Shown: piece after piece, positions 25,243 to 33,987 of the stretch
How the letters are laid out: the number at the start of each line of letters is the position of its first letter
How positions within the stretch are numbered: the stretch's first letter is position 1
Assembly: GCA_904419295.1 (NCBI GenBank)
Contig: CAJFRA010000015.1
Span: 1-48,727 of the forward strand
Source of the DNA: Candidatus Pseudobutyricicoccus lothianensis
GTDB lineage: Bacteria > Bacillota > Clostridia > Oscillospirales > Butyricicoccaceae
DNA: 48,727 nt
Reading direction: 5' to 3'
Translations under genes and position numbers: made by a program
The notes under the pieces: model-generated
Told to the model about the DNA's origin: nothing
The model's database searches: none
Seen by the model: the letters and a program-made list of their open reading frames with translations, nothing else

Positions 25243-25941
25243 ATGAAAAAATACAAACGGTTTTTTGGCTTCTTGCTGGCGGCTGCCATGCTGTTTTCCC
25301 TGGTGGCCTGCGGCCAGCAGGCAGAGGGATCGAACCAGACACAAGACCAAGGCCAGGAAGGACCGGCCCAGACGCCGGATGACAACACAGGGACCCAGGC
25401 GCCGGAAACAGAACAGCCAGAGGAAGAGGCCCCGCAAACCGGCAGCGAAGGGGGCAAGACGCTGGTGGTCTATTATTCGGCCACGGGCAACACCGAAGCG
25501 GTGGCGCAGACCATCGCCGATACCGCAGGCGCCGACCTGTTCGAGCTGGAACCCAGCGACCCCTATACCGACGAAGATTTGGATTGGACCGACGACAACA
25601 GCCGGGTCACCCAAGAGTATGAAGATACCTCCCTGCGGGATGTGGAGCTGACTGCCGACACCGTGGAAAATTGGGAGGAATACGACACCGTATTCATCGG
25701 TTACCCCATTTGGTGGGGCATTGCCGCCTGGCCGGTCAATGATTTCATCCAAGCCAACGATTTTACTGGTAAGACCGTCATTCCCTTTGCCACATCCTCT
25801 TCTTCCGGCATGGGCGAAAGCGGCGAACTGCTGGCAGAACTGGCAGGGACCGGCGACTGGCAGGAGGGCCAGCGGTTCCGCAGCGGCGCCGATGAGGCCG
25901 ATGTGGCCGAATGGGTCAACAGCCTGGGCCTGGCGGCCTGA
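25243..25941 (+). CDS. Flavodoxin-domain lipoprotein
   Basis: 232 residues. The signal ends LFSLVAC (lipobox Cys near 22), followed by an acidic/Gln/Pro linker of about 45 residues and a flavodoxin fold: VVYYSATGNTEAVAQTIA (FMN-phosphate loop), YDTVFIGYPIWWGIAAWPV (flavin-flanking loop with two Trp) and ATSSSSGMGES. It should be an FMN protein tethered to the outer face of the membrane, unlike the usual cytoplasmic flavodoxin. Very similar in DNA to the first flavodoxin domain of the gene at 26872. Start at 25243, with GGGAGGT upstream. Confidence 0.87.
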   Translation: MKKYKRFFGFLLAAAMLFSLVACGQQAEGSNQTQDQGQEGPAQTPDDNTGTQAPETEQPEEEAPQTGSEGGKTLVVYYSATGNTEAVAQTIADTAGADLFELEPSDPYTDEDLDWTDDNSRVTQEYEDTSLRDVELTADTVENWEEYDTVFIGYPIWWGIAAWPVNDFIQANDFTGKTVIPFATSSSSGMGESGELLAELAGTGDWQEGQRFRSGADEADVAEWVNSLGLAA

Positions 25942-25998
25942 TCACACAGCGGGGGAGGGAGCTCGCCGGCTCCCTCCCGGCCTTGGGAGGAGTGGACT

Positions 25999-26856
25999 GT
26001 GAAAGGTGGGAAAAGAATGCAAGGTCTGGCGTATCTGTTGGCATTGAGCCTGGTACTGGCTGGCTGTGCCCAAGGAACGCCCCAGGGATCGGTTCCGCCG
26101 GCGGCCTCTGCGGAGACGCCGGAACAGCAGCCTGATGCGGCAGTTTCCGCCGGGCTGGTCTCCGGACAGGTGTTGGAAGGGGCGGAAGGGCCGATCCATT
26201 ACAGCTATATCCTGCCGGAGGGGTACGACGGCAAGACCGATTACCCGCTGGTGGTGACGATGCCCGGATATGACAGGATGTGGTTTGGCGAAGATTCCGC
26301 CGGCAGCAATCTGGATTGGAACGGCTTCCTGGCCTGGACACGGCTGGAAGAGCCGATGATCGTGGTTTCGGCCCAGCTCACCGATTGGGGGCAGCGTTCC
26401 GCAAGGCAGGCAGTGGAGCTCACCGAGTACTTCTTGCAAAACTTCGCGGTGGATGAAAACCGGGTCTACGGAGCCGGGTATTCTGCCGGCGGGGAAACCA
26501 TGTCCCAAGTGGTATCCATGCGGCCCGATCTGTATGCCGCCTATCTCCACGGGGCTTCCCAGTGGGATGGCACCTATGAGCCGGTGGCGGAAAACCGGGT
26601 GGCAGTATACATCTTTATGGCGGAAAGCGACGAATACTACGGTTCCCAAAAAGCCCGGGATGCCTATGCGGGCCTGCGCCAGGCCTATGAACAGACCGGC
26701 CTTTCGGAAAGGGAGATCGACCAGCTGCTGCATCTTGAGATCCCGGAGGACGCCTATTTTAACAGGCTGGGCATCTACAATTACCACGGCGGCGGCAATG
26801 TCCTGTTCGATCAGCCGGCCATATTGGAGTGGATCACCCAACAAGAAAAAGAATAG
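25999..26856 (+). CDS. Alpha/beta-hydrolase lipoprotein (PHB-depolymerase/feruloyl-esterase-like)
   Basis: 285 residues. A basic start and hydrophobic core end in the lipobox LVLAGC. The catalytic part has YILPEGYDGK, PLVVTMPGYD, then VYGAGYSAGGETMSQV (nucleophile Ser) and late aspartate/histidine regions such as MAESDEYYG and YNYHGGGNV. This layout fits the esterase D/PHB depolymerase group; the substrate is unknown. GTG 25999 (ribosome site GGGAGGAG) gives a better charged n-region than ATG 26017. Lies between two flavodoxin genes in one transcript. Confidence 0.82.
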   Translation: MKGGKRMQGLAYLLALSLVLAGCAQGTPQGSVPPAASAETPEQQPDAAVSAGLVSGQVLEGAEGPIHYSYILPEGYDGKTDYPLVVTMPGYDRMWFGEDSAGSNLDWNGFLAWTRLEEPMIVVSAQLTDWGQRSARQAVELTEYFLQNFAVDENRVYGAGYSAGGETMSQVVSMRPDLYAAYLHGASQWDGTYEPVAENRVAVYIFMAESDEYYGSQKARDAYAGLRQAYEQTGLSEREIDQLLHLEIPEDAYFNRLGIYNYHGGGNVLFDQPAILEWITQQEKE

Positions 26857-26871
26857 AAAGGAAGGAACGAC

Positions 26872-28590
26872 ATGAAAAAATGGAGACGGATGGTATCATC
26901 CCTGTTGGCAGCCGCCCTGCTGCTGACGGCAGTGCCCACAGTCTGGGCAGCAGAGGAAGACACCGGATTTTCCGATGTGGCGGCAGACGCTTGGTATGCC
27001 GGCGCAGTGGAATATGTCCGGGATAATGGCCTGATGAGCGGCACTGGCAGCGCCACTTTTTCACCCAATGCAGCCACCAGCCGGGCCATGTTGGCCACTG
27101 TCCTGTACCGGGCAGCAGGCAGCCCTGCCGCAGAGGGGACGGCCGCCTTTTCCGATGTGGCGGCAGATGCCTGGTATGCCGATGCAGTGGCCTGGGCTTC
27201 GGAAAACGGCATCGTGTCCGGGTATGGCAACGGCCTGTTTGGCACGAACGACCCGGTGAGCCGGGAGCAGATCGCCACCATCCTCTGGCGGTATGAGGGC
27301 AGCCCCAGCGCCGAGAGCGGCCAAGACTTCGCCGATGAAAGCGCCATTTCCGGCTATGCCTCCACTGCCGTGGACTGGGCCAGGGCCAATGGCATCATCA
27401 GTGGCAGGGAGGGCAATGTGTTCGACCCCAAAGGCAATGCCACCCGGGCGGAAGTGGCGGCCATGCTGCAAAACGACTTGACCCGGCAGCCTGACGGCGA
27501 GACCCAGCCGGATGGAGACGCAGGCGATGTGCTGGTGGTCTACTTCTCCGGCACGGGCAACACCGAAGCGGTGGCGCAGACCATCGCCAGCACGCTGGAT
27601 GCCGATCTGTTTGAACTGGAGCCGGCAGACCCCTATACCGATGAAGACTTGGATTGGACAGTGGACGGCAGCCGGGTGAACCAAGAGCATGAAAACGAGG
27701 CGCTGCAGGCTGTGGAACTGACGGCCGACACCGTAGAGAACTGGGAGGAATACGACACCGTATTCATCGGCTATCCCATCTGGTGGGGCATTGCCGCCTG
27801 GCCGGTCAATGATTTCATCCAAGCCAACGACTTTACCGGCAAGACCGTGGTGCCCTTCTGCACCTCCGCCAGCTCCGGCTTGGGCCAAAGCGCCGAACGG
27901 CTGGAACAGATGGCGGGTTCCGGCACCTGGCTGGAAGGCCGCCGCTTCTCCCAAAGCCCCTCCCAGCAAGAGGTCCAGAGCTGGGTAGAAAGCCTGGATC
28001 TTCCGGCTGACTCCTCGGGCAACTCCCCCGCCGGGGAGGAGAGCCGGGCGCTGGTGGTCTATTTCTCCATACCGGAGACGGACGACCCCCAGCAGATGAC
28101 CACGGAGGAGGCCAATAGCACGGTCGTCATCGACGGCCAGGTCCTGGGGAACACCCAGTATATGGCCCAGGTGATCCAGCAGGCCACCGGTGCGGATCTG
28201 TTCCGCATCGAGCCGGCGGAGCCCTATCCCACCGATCATGAGACCATGGTGGCGCTGGCCGCCGACGAGCAGGAACAAAACGCCCGGCCCGCCATACAGG
28301 GCCAGGTGGAAGATCTGGAAGCATACGATAGGATCTACATTGGCTATCCCATTTGGTGGGGGGATATGCCCATGATCCTGTACACGTTTTTCGATCAGTA
28401 TGATTTGAGCGGCAAGACCATCGTGCCCTTTGGCACCCATGGCGGCAGCGGCTTTGCAGGCACGCCCGACACCATCGAGCAGCTGGAGCCCCAGGCCACC
28501 GTGCTGGAGGGATTGACAATCTCCCGGGACCAGATCCAGGACGCAGAACAGCAGATCGTGGACTGGGTGAACGGCCTGCCCCAGGACTGA
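26872..28590 (+). CDS. SLH-anchored tandem flavodoxin
   Basis: 572 residues with an unusual domain order: signal peptide (1-26), three SLH repeats (about 33-80, 93-140, 152-195), then two flavodoxin domains (about 219-380 and 390-570). The first has YFSGTGNTEAVAQ (FMN-phosphate loop, 225 onwards) and GYPIWWGIAAWPV. The second has VVYFSIPETDD, a longer insertion, and IGYPIWWGDMPMIL. SLH repeats bind wall polysaccharide, so two FMN domains would sit on the cell surface. The first flavodoxin is a near copy of the lipoprotein flavodoxin at 25243. Ribosome site AAAGGAAGG. Confidence 0.92.
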   Translation: MKKWRRMVSSLLAAALLLTAVPTVWAAEEDTGFSDVAADAWYAGAVEYVRDNGLMSGTGSATFSPNAATSRAMLATVLYRAAGSPAAEGTAAFSDVAADAWYADAVAWASENGIVSGYGNGLFGTNDPVSREQIATILWRYEGSPSAESGQDFADESAISGYASTAVDWARANGIISGREGNVFDPKGNATRAEVAAMLQNDLTRQPDGETQPDGDAGDVLVVYFSGTGNTEAVAQTIASTLDADLFELEPADPYTDEDLDWTVDGSRVNQEHENEALQAVELTADTVENWEEYDTVFIGYPIWWGIAAWPVNDFIQANDFTGKTVVPFCTSASSGLGQSAERLEQMAGSGTWLEGRRFSQSPSQQEVQSWVESLDLPADSSGNSPAGEESRALVVYFSIPETDDPQQMTTEEANSTVVIDGQVLGNTQYMAQVIQQATGADLFRIEPAEPYPTDHETMVALAADEQEQNARPAIQGQVEDLEAYDRIYIGYPIWWGDMPMILYTFFDQYDLSGKTIVPFGTHGGSGFAGTPDTIEQLEPQATVLEGLTISRDQIQDAEQQIVDWVNGLPQD

Positions 28591-28603
28591 GAGGAGGAAA
28601 TGG

Positions 28604-29251
28604 ATGAAAGCACTGCTGGTCAATGGGAGCCCCCACAAAGAGGGCTGCACCAACGCCGCTTTGATCGAAGTGGCGGCTGCCCTGAACCGGGAAGGCATTG
28701 ATACGGACCTGTTCTGGGTGGGGAACCAGCCCATCGCCGGCTGCACAGGGTGCAGGGCCTGTGCTAAGGCCAACCGCTGCGTGCTGCAGGATACGGTCAA
28801 CGATTTTTTGGAACTGGCCGGGGACTACGACGGGTTCGTCTTTGGCTCTCCCGTCCACTGGGCAGGCGCTTCCGGCGCCCTGACCTCCTTTCTGGACCGG
28901 GCGTTTTATGCGGATCTAAACGGCGGCGGGAACCGCTTTAGGCTCAAACCTGCGGTAGCGGTGGTATCCGCCCGCCGGGCCGGCACCACGGCGGCATGGG
29001 ATCAGCTCAACAAGTACTTCGGCTTGATGCAGATGCCCATCGTCACATCCCAGTATTGGAACATGGTGCACGGGACAACGCCGGCAGAGGTGCGGCAGGA
29101 CCTGGAGGGGATGCAGACCATGCGCACTCTGGGGAAAAACATGGCGTTTTTGCTGCAATGCAAGAGGATCGCCCTGGAAAATGGTTTGAAACTGCCAGAA
29201 CAGGAACCGGCCATCCGCACAAGTTTTGTGGGAGGAGCGCCGCTGCCATAA
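28604..29251 (+). CDS. NADPH-dependent FMN reductase / flavodoxin-family protein
   Basis: 215 residues with no signal peptide, so cytoplasmic. LLVNGSPHKEGCTNAAL is the FMN-binding loop of the FMN_red family. CTGCRACAKANRC brings four cysteines, as in iron-sulfur flavoproteins, though the spacing is not the exact classical cluster motif. FGSPVHWAGASGALTSFLDR is the second flavin loop. Probably reduces FMN or a quinone/azo-type substrate with NAD(P)H. Ribosome site GAGGAGG. Last gene of the unit, before a strong terminator; could feed electrons to exported flavodoxins (inference). Confidence 0.88.
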   Translation: MKALLVNGSPHKEGCTNAALIEVAAALNREGIDTDLFWVGNQPIAGCTGCRACAKANRCVLQDTVNDFLELAGDYDGFVFGSPVHWAGASGALTSFLDRAFYADLNGGGNRFRLKPAVAVVSARRAGTTAAWDQLNKYFGLMQMPIVTSQYWNMVHGTTPAEVRQDLEGMQTMRTLGKNMAFLLQCKRIALENGLKLPEQEPAIRTSFVGGAPLP

Positions 29252-29276
29252 CAGAATAAGCCGGGCCACCGGCAGA

Positions 29277-29325
29277 AAAGACACGGTCTTCTTGGTTCGC
29301 CAAGGAGACCGTGTCTTTTGTTTTA
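29277..29325. terminator. Strong bidirectional terminator
   Basis: A 20-base stem with AAAAGACACGG and CCGTGTCTTTT as outer arms and a TTCG loop, followed by GTTTTAG. It separates the flavodoxin unit from the convergent tocopherol-cyclase-like gene. Confidence 0.92.
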
Positions 29326-29331
29326 GCTGTT

Positions 29332-30189
29332 TTAGTGCATTTCAGGGTATTCAAATTCAAAGGAGGCGCGGGAGGACTCCAGCGCCCAAAGGGGCCGCCC
29401 GTGTTTGGTCAGCCGGTACTGGGCACGGCAGGCGGCATTTTCCCGGATGACTCTGGACATCTGGCCCCGTACCGGCGCCTGCAAAGGCTGGGCGGTATCT
29501 TCCAGCTTACGGGCGGAAAGTTCCAGCGGACCCTGCCGCACCAGGATCTCTCCATCCTGGAGCTTTACTGCCCGGGCGCCCCGGTAGGTGGCCAGCCGGT
29601 ATTCCATCCGGCCCAGCTGCACCGCGGCGATGACCCCTGTGAAATGGAGGGGGCCAAAGGGAATGCGGGCAGCGGACAGCAGCAGCGAGCCCCCGGGGAA
29701 GGCGCAGTGGGTCCAGGCGTATTGGCTGGGGAAAGAACGGCCCCGGTCGCCCTCCAGATAGCCGATCCCGTCGTCGAACCGGTAGGCGACACCGTTGACG
29801 GTGACGGCGCCATCCACCCGATGGGCCATGCTGTACACGCTGTGTTGGCACTCCATGCCGGGCACCCAGCGAAAAGGCCCCATGATATCGGAGCGGAGCG
29901 GCGTGGGCGGGCCAAACCGGAGGGTCCCCCGGGCAGAAAGGACCGGAGTTTGCAAGTCCAGCCGGAGGCCATCGGGCCCAAAGACATTGGGGCCCAGCCG
30001 GGCGACCGGCCGGTGGGGCAAAACCTGGGGATGGGGGCAGTTTACGGGTACGCTCCAGCAGCCGGTGTCGCAGATGAGCTGGATGGAAGCGGTAGTATGG
30101 CCCCGATGGCGGTGGACGGCGGGGATCAGGGCCAGCGTCTGGCCGGGGGATTGGCACTTGAAGTACCAGCCGCAGAAAAAATCATCCAT
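29332..30189 (-). CDS. Tocopherol cyclase-like family protein
   Basis: 285 residues. The start FFCGWYFKCQS and later IQLICDTGCWSVPVN, then GPFRWVPGMECQHSVYSM, fit the tocopherol-cyclase-like family (PF14249), a lipocalin-like beta-barrel. In plants and cyanobacteria the family closes the chromanol ring of tocopherol; the role in anaerobic Bacillota is unproven. A lipid or quinone ligand is a reasonable inference. It overlaps the preceding FAD/Rieske gene by eight bases, so they are translationally coupled. Confidence 0.7.
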   Translation of the reverse strand: MDDFFCGWYFKCQSPGQTLALIPAVHRHRGHTTASIQLICDTGCWSVPVNCPHPQVLPHRPVARLGPNVFGPDGLRLDLQTPVLSARGTLRFGPPTPLRSDIMGPFRWVPGMECQHSVYSMAHRVDGAVTVNGVAYRFDDGIGYLEGDRGRSFPSQYAWTHCAFPGGSLLLSAARIPFGPLHFTGVIAAVQLGRMEYRLATYRGARAVKLQDGEILVRQGPLELSARKLEDTAQPLQAPVRGQMSRVIRENAACRAQYRLTKHGRPLWALESSRASFEFEYPEMH

Positions 30190-31615
30190 GGCAGATATCC
30201 TCCATGGCCGGGCCGGAGAGCAGCCGGCCAAACCGGTCGAAGCGGGAGCCGTGGCAGGGGCAATCCCAGCTGCGTTCATCGGGGTTCCACTCCAGCTGGC
30301 AGCCCAGGTGGGGGCAGCGGAGGTCCACCGGGTACAGGCTGCCGTCTTCCGCCTTGTAGACCCCCACTTTTTCCCCTTCCAGCAAAACGGCGCCCCCGTG
30401 GCCCGGCGGGATGGACTGGGCGGACTCCGCCGGGATCTGCAAAAAGCGTTTGGCCAGCCCGCGCACCGCTTGGCCGCCTTCGGCAGCCAGCCCCGGCAGG
30501 GCAGACAAGGCGGGGCGGCTGGGAGCGAACAGCGAGGCATAGGGGGGCTCCTTGCCGCCGATGAGGCCGGTCAGCAGCTGGGCTGCGGCCATGGAATGGG
30601 TCATGCCCCACTTTTGAAAACCGGTGGCCACATACCAATGGGGCCGGTCTGCCGCATAGCGGCCAATATAGGGCACACTGTCCGGGGTGATGCAGTCCTG
30701 GGCCGACCAGCAGGCCACCTCCCGGCTGCCGGGGAACCACTCCCGGGCTTTTTGTCGCAGCAGGTCATACCGCCCGCCCTGGGGGTTCCGGCCTGCCCGG
30801 TGGGCGCCGCCGCCCAACAGCAGCAGATCCCCATAGGAGCGGAAAGAATAGCTGTCTTCCCCAGAGCCGATCAGCATGCCGGCCAGCGGCGCCGCCCCTT
30901 CCAGCGCCAGCACATAGGAACGCTCCTGGTGCATCCGGGAAAAGAAAGCGCCTGGCAGATCCACAAAGGGGAAATGGCAGGCAAAGACGATGTGTTCCGC
31001 CTGGACCGTGCCCCGGGGCGTTTCCAGCCGGCCGCCTTCCACGTGCTGTACCGGGGTCTGCTCATAAATGGTCAGCGGCTCCGCCAGGGCACGCAGCAGC
31101 AAGAGGGGGTTGCACTGGGCCTGGTGGGCAAACAGCACTGCCCCGGCCGTGGGGAAAGGCAGGGGGACCTGCTGCACAAAGGAGGCCGGCAGGCCCAGCC
31201 GGGCGGCGGCATCTGCCTCGGCCTGGAGCGGTTCGGCCCGGCTGCCGTAGACATAGGCAGGGCATTCCTGCCAATCGCAGCGGATGCCCTGGGCGGCGAT
31301 GAGCTGCCGGTAGGCCTCCAGGGCCCGCTGGTTGGCCTGGGCATATTGGCCCGCTTTGTCTTCGCCCAGGCGCCGGATCAGCCGGTCATACAGCAAGCCG
31401 TGCTGGGATGTGACTTTTGCCGTGGTGTTCCGGCTTTGCCCGCTGGCAATGCGGCGGGCCTCCAGGACCACCACCCGATGGCCCGCCTGCTGCAGGGCAA
31501 AAGCGGTGAGAATGCCCGCCAGGCCGGCTCCGATGACGGCGACTTCTGTGTGTAAGCCGCCGGGCAGAGGGGGCCGCTGGGGGATGTGACACAGCTGTGA
31601 CCAAATGGATTCCAT
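30182..31615 (-). CDS. FAD-dependent oxidoreductase with C-terminal Rieske [2Fe-2S] domain
   Basis: 477 residues. The N-terminal EVAVIGAGLAGILTAFALQQ is a Rossmann FAD site, followed by VVLEARRIASGQS, and WYVATGFQKWGMTHSMAAA near the end of the DAO domain. The C terminus carries the Rieske motif CPHLGC ... SWDCPCHGSRF with all two Cys and two His ligands (residues about 434-455). This is the YhfW-like class of cytoplasmic FAD/Rieske proteins; the substrate is unknown, perhaps a quinone or amine. ATG 31615 follows GGGAGGA. Operon with the tocopherol-cyclase-like gene. Confidence 0.92.
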   Translation of the reverse strand: MESIWSQLCHIPQRPPLPGGLHTEVAVIGAGLAGILTAFALQQAGHRVVVLEARRIASGQSRNTTAKVTSQHGLLYDRLIRRLGEDKAGQYAQANQRALEAYRQLIAAQGIRCDWQECPAYVYGSRAEPLQAEADAAARLGLPASFVQQVPLPFPTAGAVLFAHQAQCNPLLLLRALAEPLTIYEQTPVQHVEGGRLETPRGTVQAEHIVFACHFPFVDLPGAFFSRMHQERSYVLALEGAAPLAGMLIGSGEDSYSFRSYGDLLLLGGGAHRAGRNPQGGRYDLLRQKAREWFPGSREVACWSAQDCITPDSVPYIGRYAADRPHWYVATGFQKWGMTHSMAAAQLLTGLIGGKEPPYASLFAPSRPALSALPGLAAEGGQAVRGLAKRFLQIPAESAQSIPPGHGGAVLLEGEKVGVYKAEDGSLYPVDLRCPHLGCQLEWNPDERSWDCPCHGSRFDRFGRLLSGPAMEDICHG

Positions 31616-31792
31616 AACTTCCTCCCAACTGCACACCTGTCAAACAGGGGCGCTTTTGTGCGGCTGCCCATGGGGCATCGGCCGCTCTGGCCTTATTCTG
31701 CCATGGCGGATGCGATCTATGCGTGGGGGGAGGAAGCGGAAGGAGAGAGGCAGCAGGAAGGAACGTCAAATGGGCGTATATTGCCTCTGTAC

Positions 31793-31832
31793 GAAAAACA
31801 GCCCGGCACCATGGAAGGGCGGGCTGTTTTTC
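31793..31832. terminator. Terminator of the ABC/DUF169 operon (bidirectional)
   Basis: AAAAACAGCCCG (31794-31805) pairs with CGGGCTGTTTTT (31820-31831). It stops minus-strand transcripts from the ATPase gene ending at 31845. I see nothing else in 31616-31844. Confidence 0.85.
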
Positions 31833-31844
31833 ACATCCGGCAAG

Positions 31845-32867
31845 TCAATAGGAATAGGTCAGCAGATCCTGACGGTAGATCCGCAGCCAAACTTCCTCGC
31901 CTGTCTCGAACAAAACTTGGGTATGCCGGTCAAATAAGAGATAGCATTTAAGGCGCAAATCACCAATTTGGATCCAGTAAAGGATGGTATTGCCCTGGGG
32001 AATGCGCTGAGCAACGATGCCTTTTGCTACAGAGCTATCTGCGTCGGGAGACAGAGGGACCCCAGACATGGTAATTAGCTCCGGCCGAATACAGACTGAG
32101 TCCGATTCGGCAGGTTCCCCTGTCAGCTGTAAGTACTCTTGGGCAGACAAAATGTTGTAATTGCCCATAAAGCTGGCGGCAAAAGGTGTTTTGGGCTGTG
32201 CGTATAGCTCCATAGGTGAGGCCGACTGTTCGATTATACCGTTGCGCATCAAGTGGATGGTGTCGGACATTGTCATGGCTTCATCTTGGTCATGGGTTAC
32301 GAACAGGGTGGTCATACCCAGCTGTTCATGGATCTCTTTGATGCGGGTTTGCAGTTCTTTGCGCAGCTTTGCATCGATCGCGCTGAAGGGCTCATCCATC
32401 AAAAGGACTTTTGGCTTTGTCACAAGGGAGCGGCACAGGGCGACCCGCTGCTGCTCCCCACCGGAAAGCTGGGAGGGATATTTCTTTTCGCTGCCTTTTA
32501 AATCGACAATCTCCAACACTTCCCGTACTCTTTCGGCGATCTCACTTCGACAGACCCCTTGGATTTTTAGACCAAAGGCAATGTTGCCAGCCACAGTCAT
32601 AGTGGGAAACAGACTGTATTGCTGGAAGATCATCCCTACATGGCGCACGCGGGGAGCTTTGTGCGTGATATCTTCCCCATCCAATAAAATGCGACCGTGT
32701 GATACTGGTTCCAAGCCGGCCAAGCATCGCAACAGGGTACTTTTGCCGCAGCCAGAAGGACCCAAAAGGGTGACAAAGGCCCCTTTTTCCACAGACAAAT
32801 TTAAGTCTTTGAGGACATGCTGGCTGCCGTAATATTGATCGATGTGTTCAAAAGTGATATAAGCCAT
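31845..32867 (-). CDS. ABC transporter ATP-binding protein
   Basis: 340 residues. Walker A LLGPSGCGKSTLLR (residues about 34-47), Q-loop MIFQQYSLF, ABC signature LSGGEQQRVALCRSL, Walker B KVLLMDEPFSAID and the H-loop VTHDQDEA are all present. A C-terminal TOBE-like domain (IRPELITMS, RIYRQDLLTY) places it nearer the PotA/MalK than SsuB length class. It energises import by the permease and binding protein encoded upstream in the same operon. Start follows GGAGGC. Confidence 0.92.
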   Translation of the reverse strand: MAYITFEHIDQYYGSQHVLKDLNLSVEKGAFVTLLGPSGCGKSTLLRCLAGLEPVSHGRILLDGEDITHKAPRVRHVGMIFQQYSLFPTMTVAGNIAFGLKIQGVCRSEIAERVREVLEIVDLKGSEKKYPSQLSGGEQQRVALCRSLVTKPKVLLMDEPFSAIDAKLRKELQTRIKEIHEQLGMTTLFVTHDQDEAMTMSDTIHLMRNGIIEQSASPMELYAQPKTPFAASFMGNYNILSAQEYLQLTGEPAESDSVCIRPELITMSGVPLSPDADSSVAKGIVAQRIPQGNTILYWIQIGDLRLKCYLLFDRHTQVLFETGEEVWLRIYRQDLLTYSY

Positions 32868-32891
32868 GGTGCCTCCTTGGCGGCAACGAAT

Positions 32892-33947
32892 CTATTTGCC
32901 CAGTGCTTCATTCATAAACTGTGTCGCCACAATATCCCCATAGGGGATGTCTTTAGAGATTAGACCTTGTTCCAAACAGAATTGGTCCACGGTAGAATAG
33001 CCCTCTTCCGTGATCTCGCCGGTGGGGGAGAAGGAAGATTTAATGGTCTCCAGCTTTTGAGCCAGCTCTTCTTCTGTCATCCCCTCAAAAAGAGGGATCA
33101 TCTCGGCTGCCATCTCTTCGCTCGTGTGCCCACTGATCCATTGGAATGTCCGGACCGAAGCGTTGACGAATTTTTGCACCACTTCTGGGTTCTCTTCTGC
33201 AAATTTCTTTGTGCAGGTAACAATGGAGGTTTGGCAGAACTGGGAGCCAAACATGGCCTCATGGGTCGCCGGATCACTGCAATCCACCAGGATATTGGCA
33301 TCCGGAATAGCATCCAGCAGTTCGGGCTTATTATAGATGTCGTAGAAGATACCGTCTACTTGGCCTTCGCCCAAAGCGATGATGGCTGCCGCATATTCCA
33401 TATTGACAAAACTCACATCGTTTTCTCCCAATCCTGCCGACTTCAGCATGGAAAGGACAAAAGAATAGGGAGCAGAGCCGGGCATACCGGCAAATACGGT
33501 TTTTCCTTTTAGATCAGCCACCGACTTGATATCGGGAGTCGCAGCAAAAGCATATGTGCGGTTGTTGGTGTTGCTGAGCAATACATAGGATTCCATGCCT
33601 TCATCGTAAGCCGTCATAACCGGCTCGATGGAAAGCAGGCAAAAATCAGAATCGCCGGCGTGCATCCCCTGAAAGGCAATCGGCCCGTCTTTATAAAGCA
33701 TGAACTCAAGATCCAGGCCTTCATCCTCGAAAAAGCCCAACTCATAACCGAGGTAAGTAGAAGCCCAACAGATGCCGCGAAATTCCGAAACTGTAACAGG
33801 AATCAGCTCTTCCTGCTCTTCCGGACTTCCAGAGCTGCCATTCCCATTGCTGCTGCTGTTTCCGCCGCTCTCCTGGCTGCAAGCGCAGGAAGACACCAGC
33901 AGCAGGGTGGAAAGGAAGAGGGCCATCCATTTTTTTGCTTTTTTCAT
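32892..33947 (-). CDS. ABC transporter substrate-binding lipoprotein (NMT1/THI5/TauA-like)
   Basis: 351 residues. Signal peptide with lipobox VSSCAC, a Ser/Gly/Asn linker, then a type II periplasmic-binding fold: WASTYLGYELGFFEDEGLDLEF is the NMT1/SsuA signature and DLKGKTVFAGMPGSAPY the second-domain entry. The family binds sulfonates, nitrate, bicarbonate or pyrimidine precursors of thiamine; DUF169 linkage does not settle the ligand. ATG 33947 follows GAGAGGA. Third gene of the operon. Confidence 0.88.
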   Translation of the reverse strand: MKKAKKWMALFLSTLLLVSSCACSQESGGNSSSNGNGSSGSPEEQEELIPVTVSEFRGICWASTYLGYELGFFEDEGLDLEFMLYKDGPIAFQGMHAGDSDFCLLSIEPVMTAYDEGMESYVLLSNTNNRTYAFAATPDIKSVADLKGKTVFAGMPGSAPYSFVLSMLKSAGLGENDVSFVNMEYAAAIIALGEGQVDGIFYDIYNKPELLDAIPDANILVDCSDPATHEAMFGSQFCQTSIVTCTKKFAEENPEVVQKFVNASVRTFQWISGHTSEEMAAEMIPLFEGMTEEELAQKLETIKSSFSPTGEITEEGYSTVDQFCLEQGLISKDIPYGDIVATQFMNEALGK

Positions 33948-33987
33948 TGTTTTTCCTCTCTTTTCTTCACAGTACTCTTTGGTTCTA

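Noticed and set aside
27061..28800. Long minus-strand frame (579 codons) opposite the SLH-flavodoxin gene
   Set aside because: Antisense shadow with no motifs or ribosome site; it spans two plus-strand genes.
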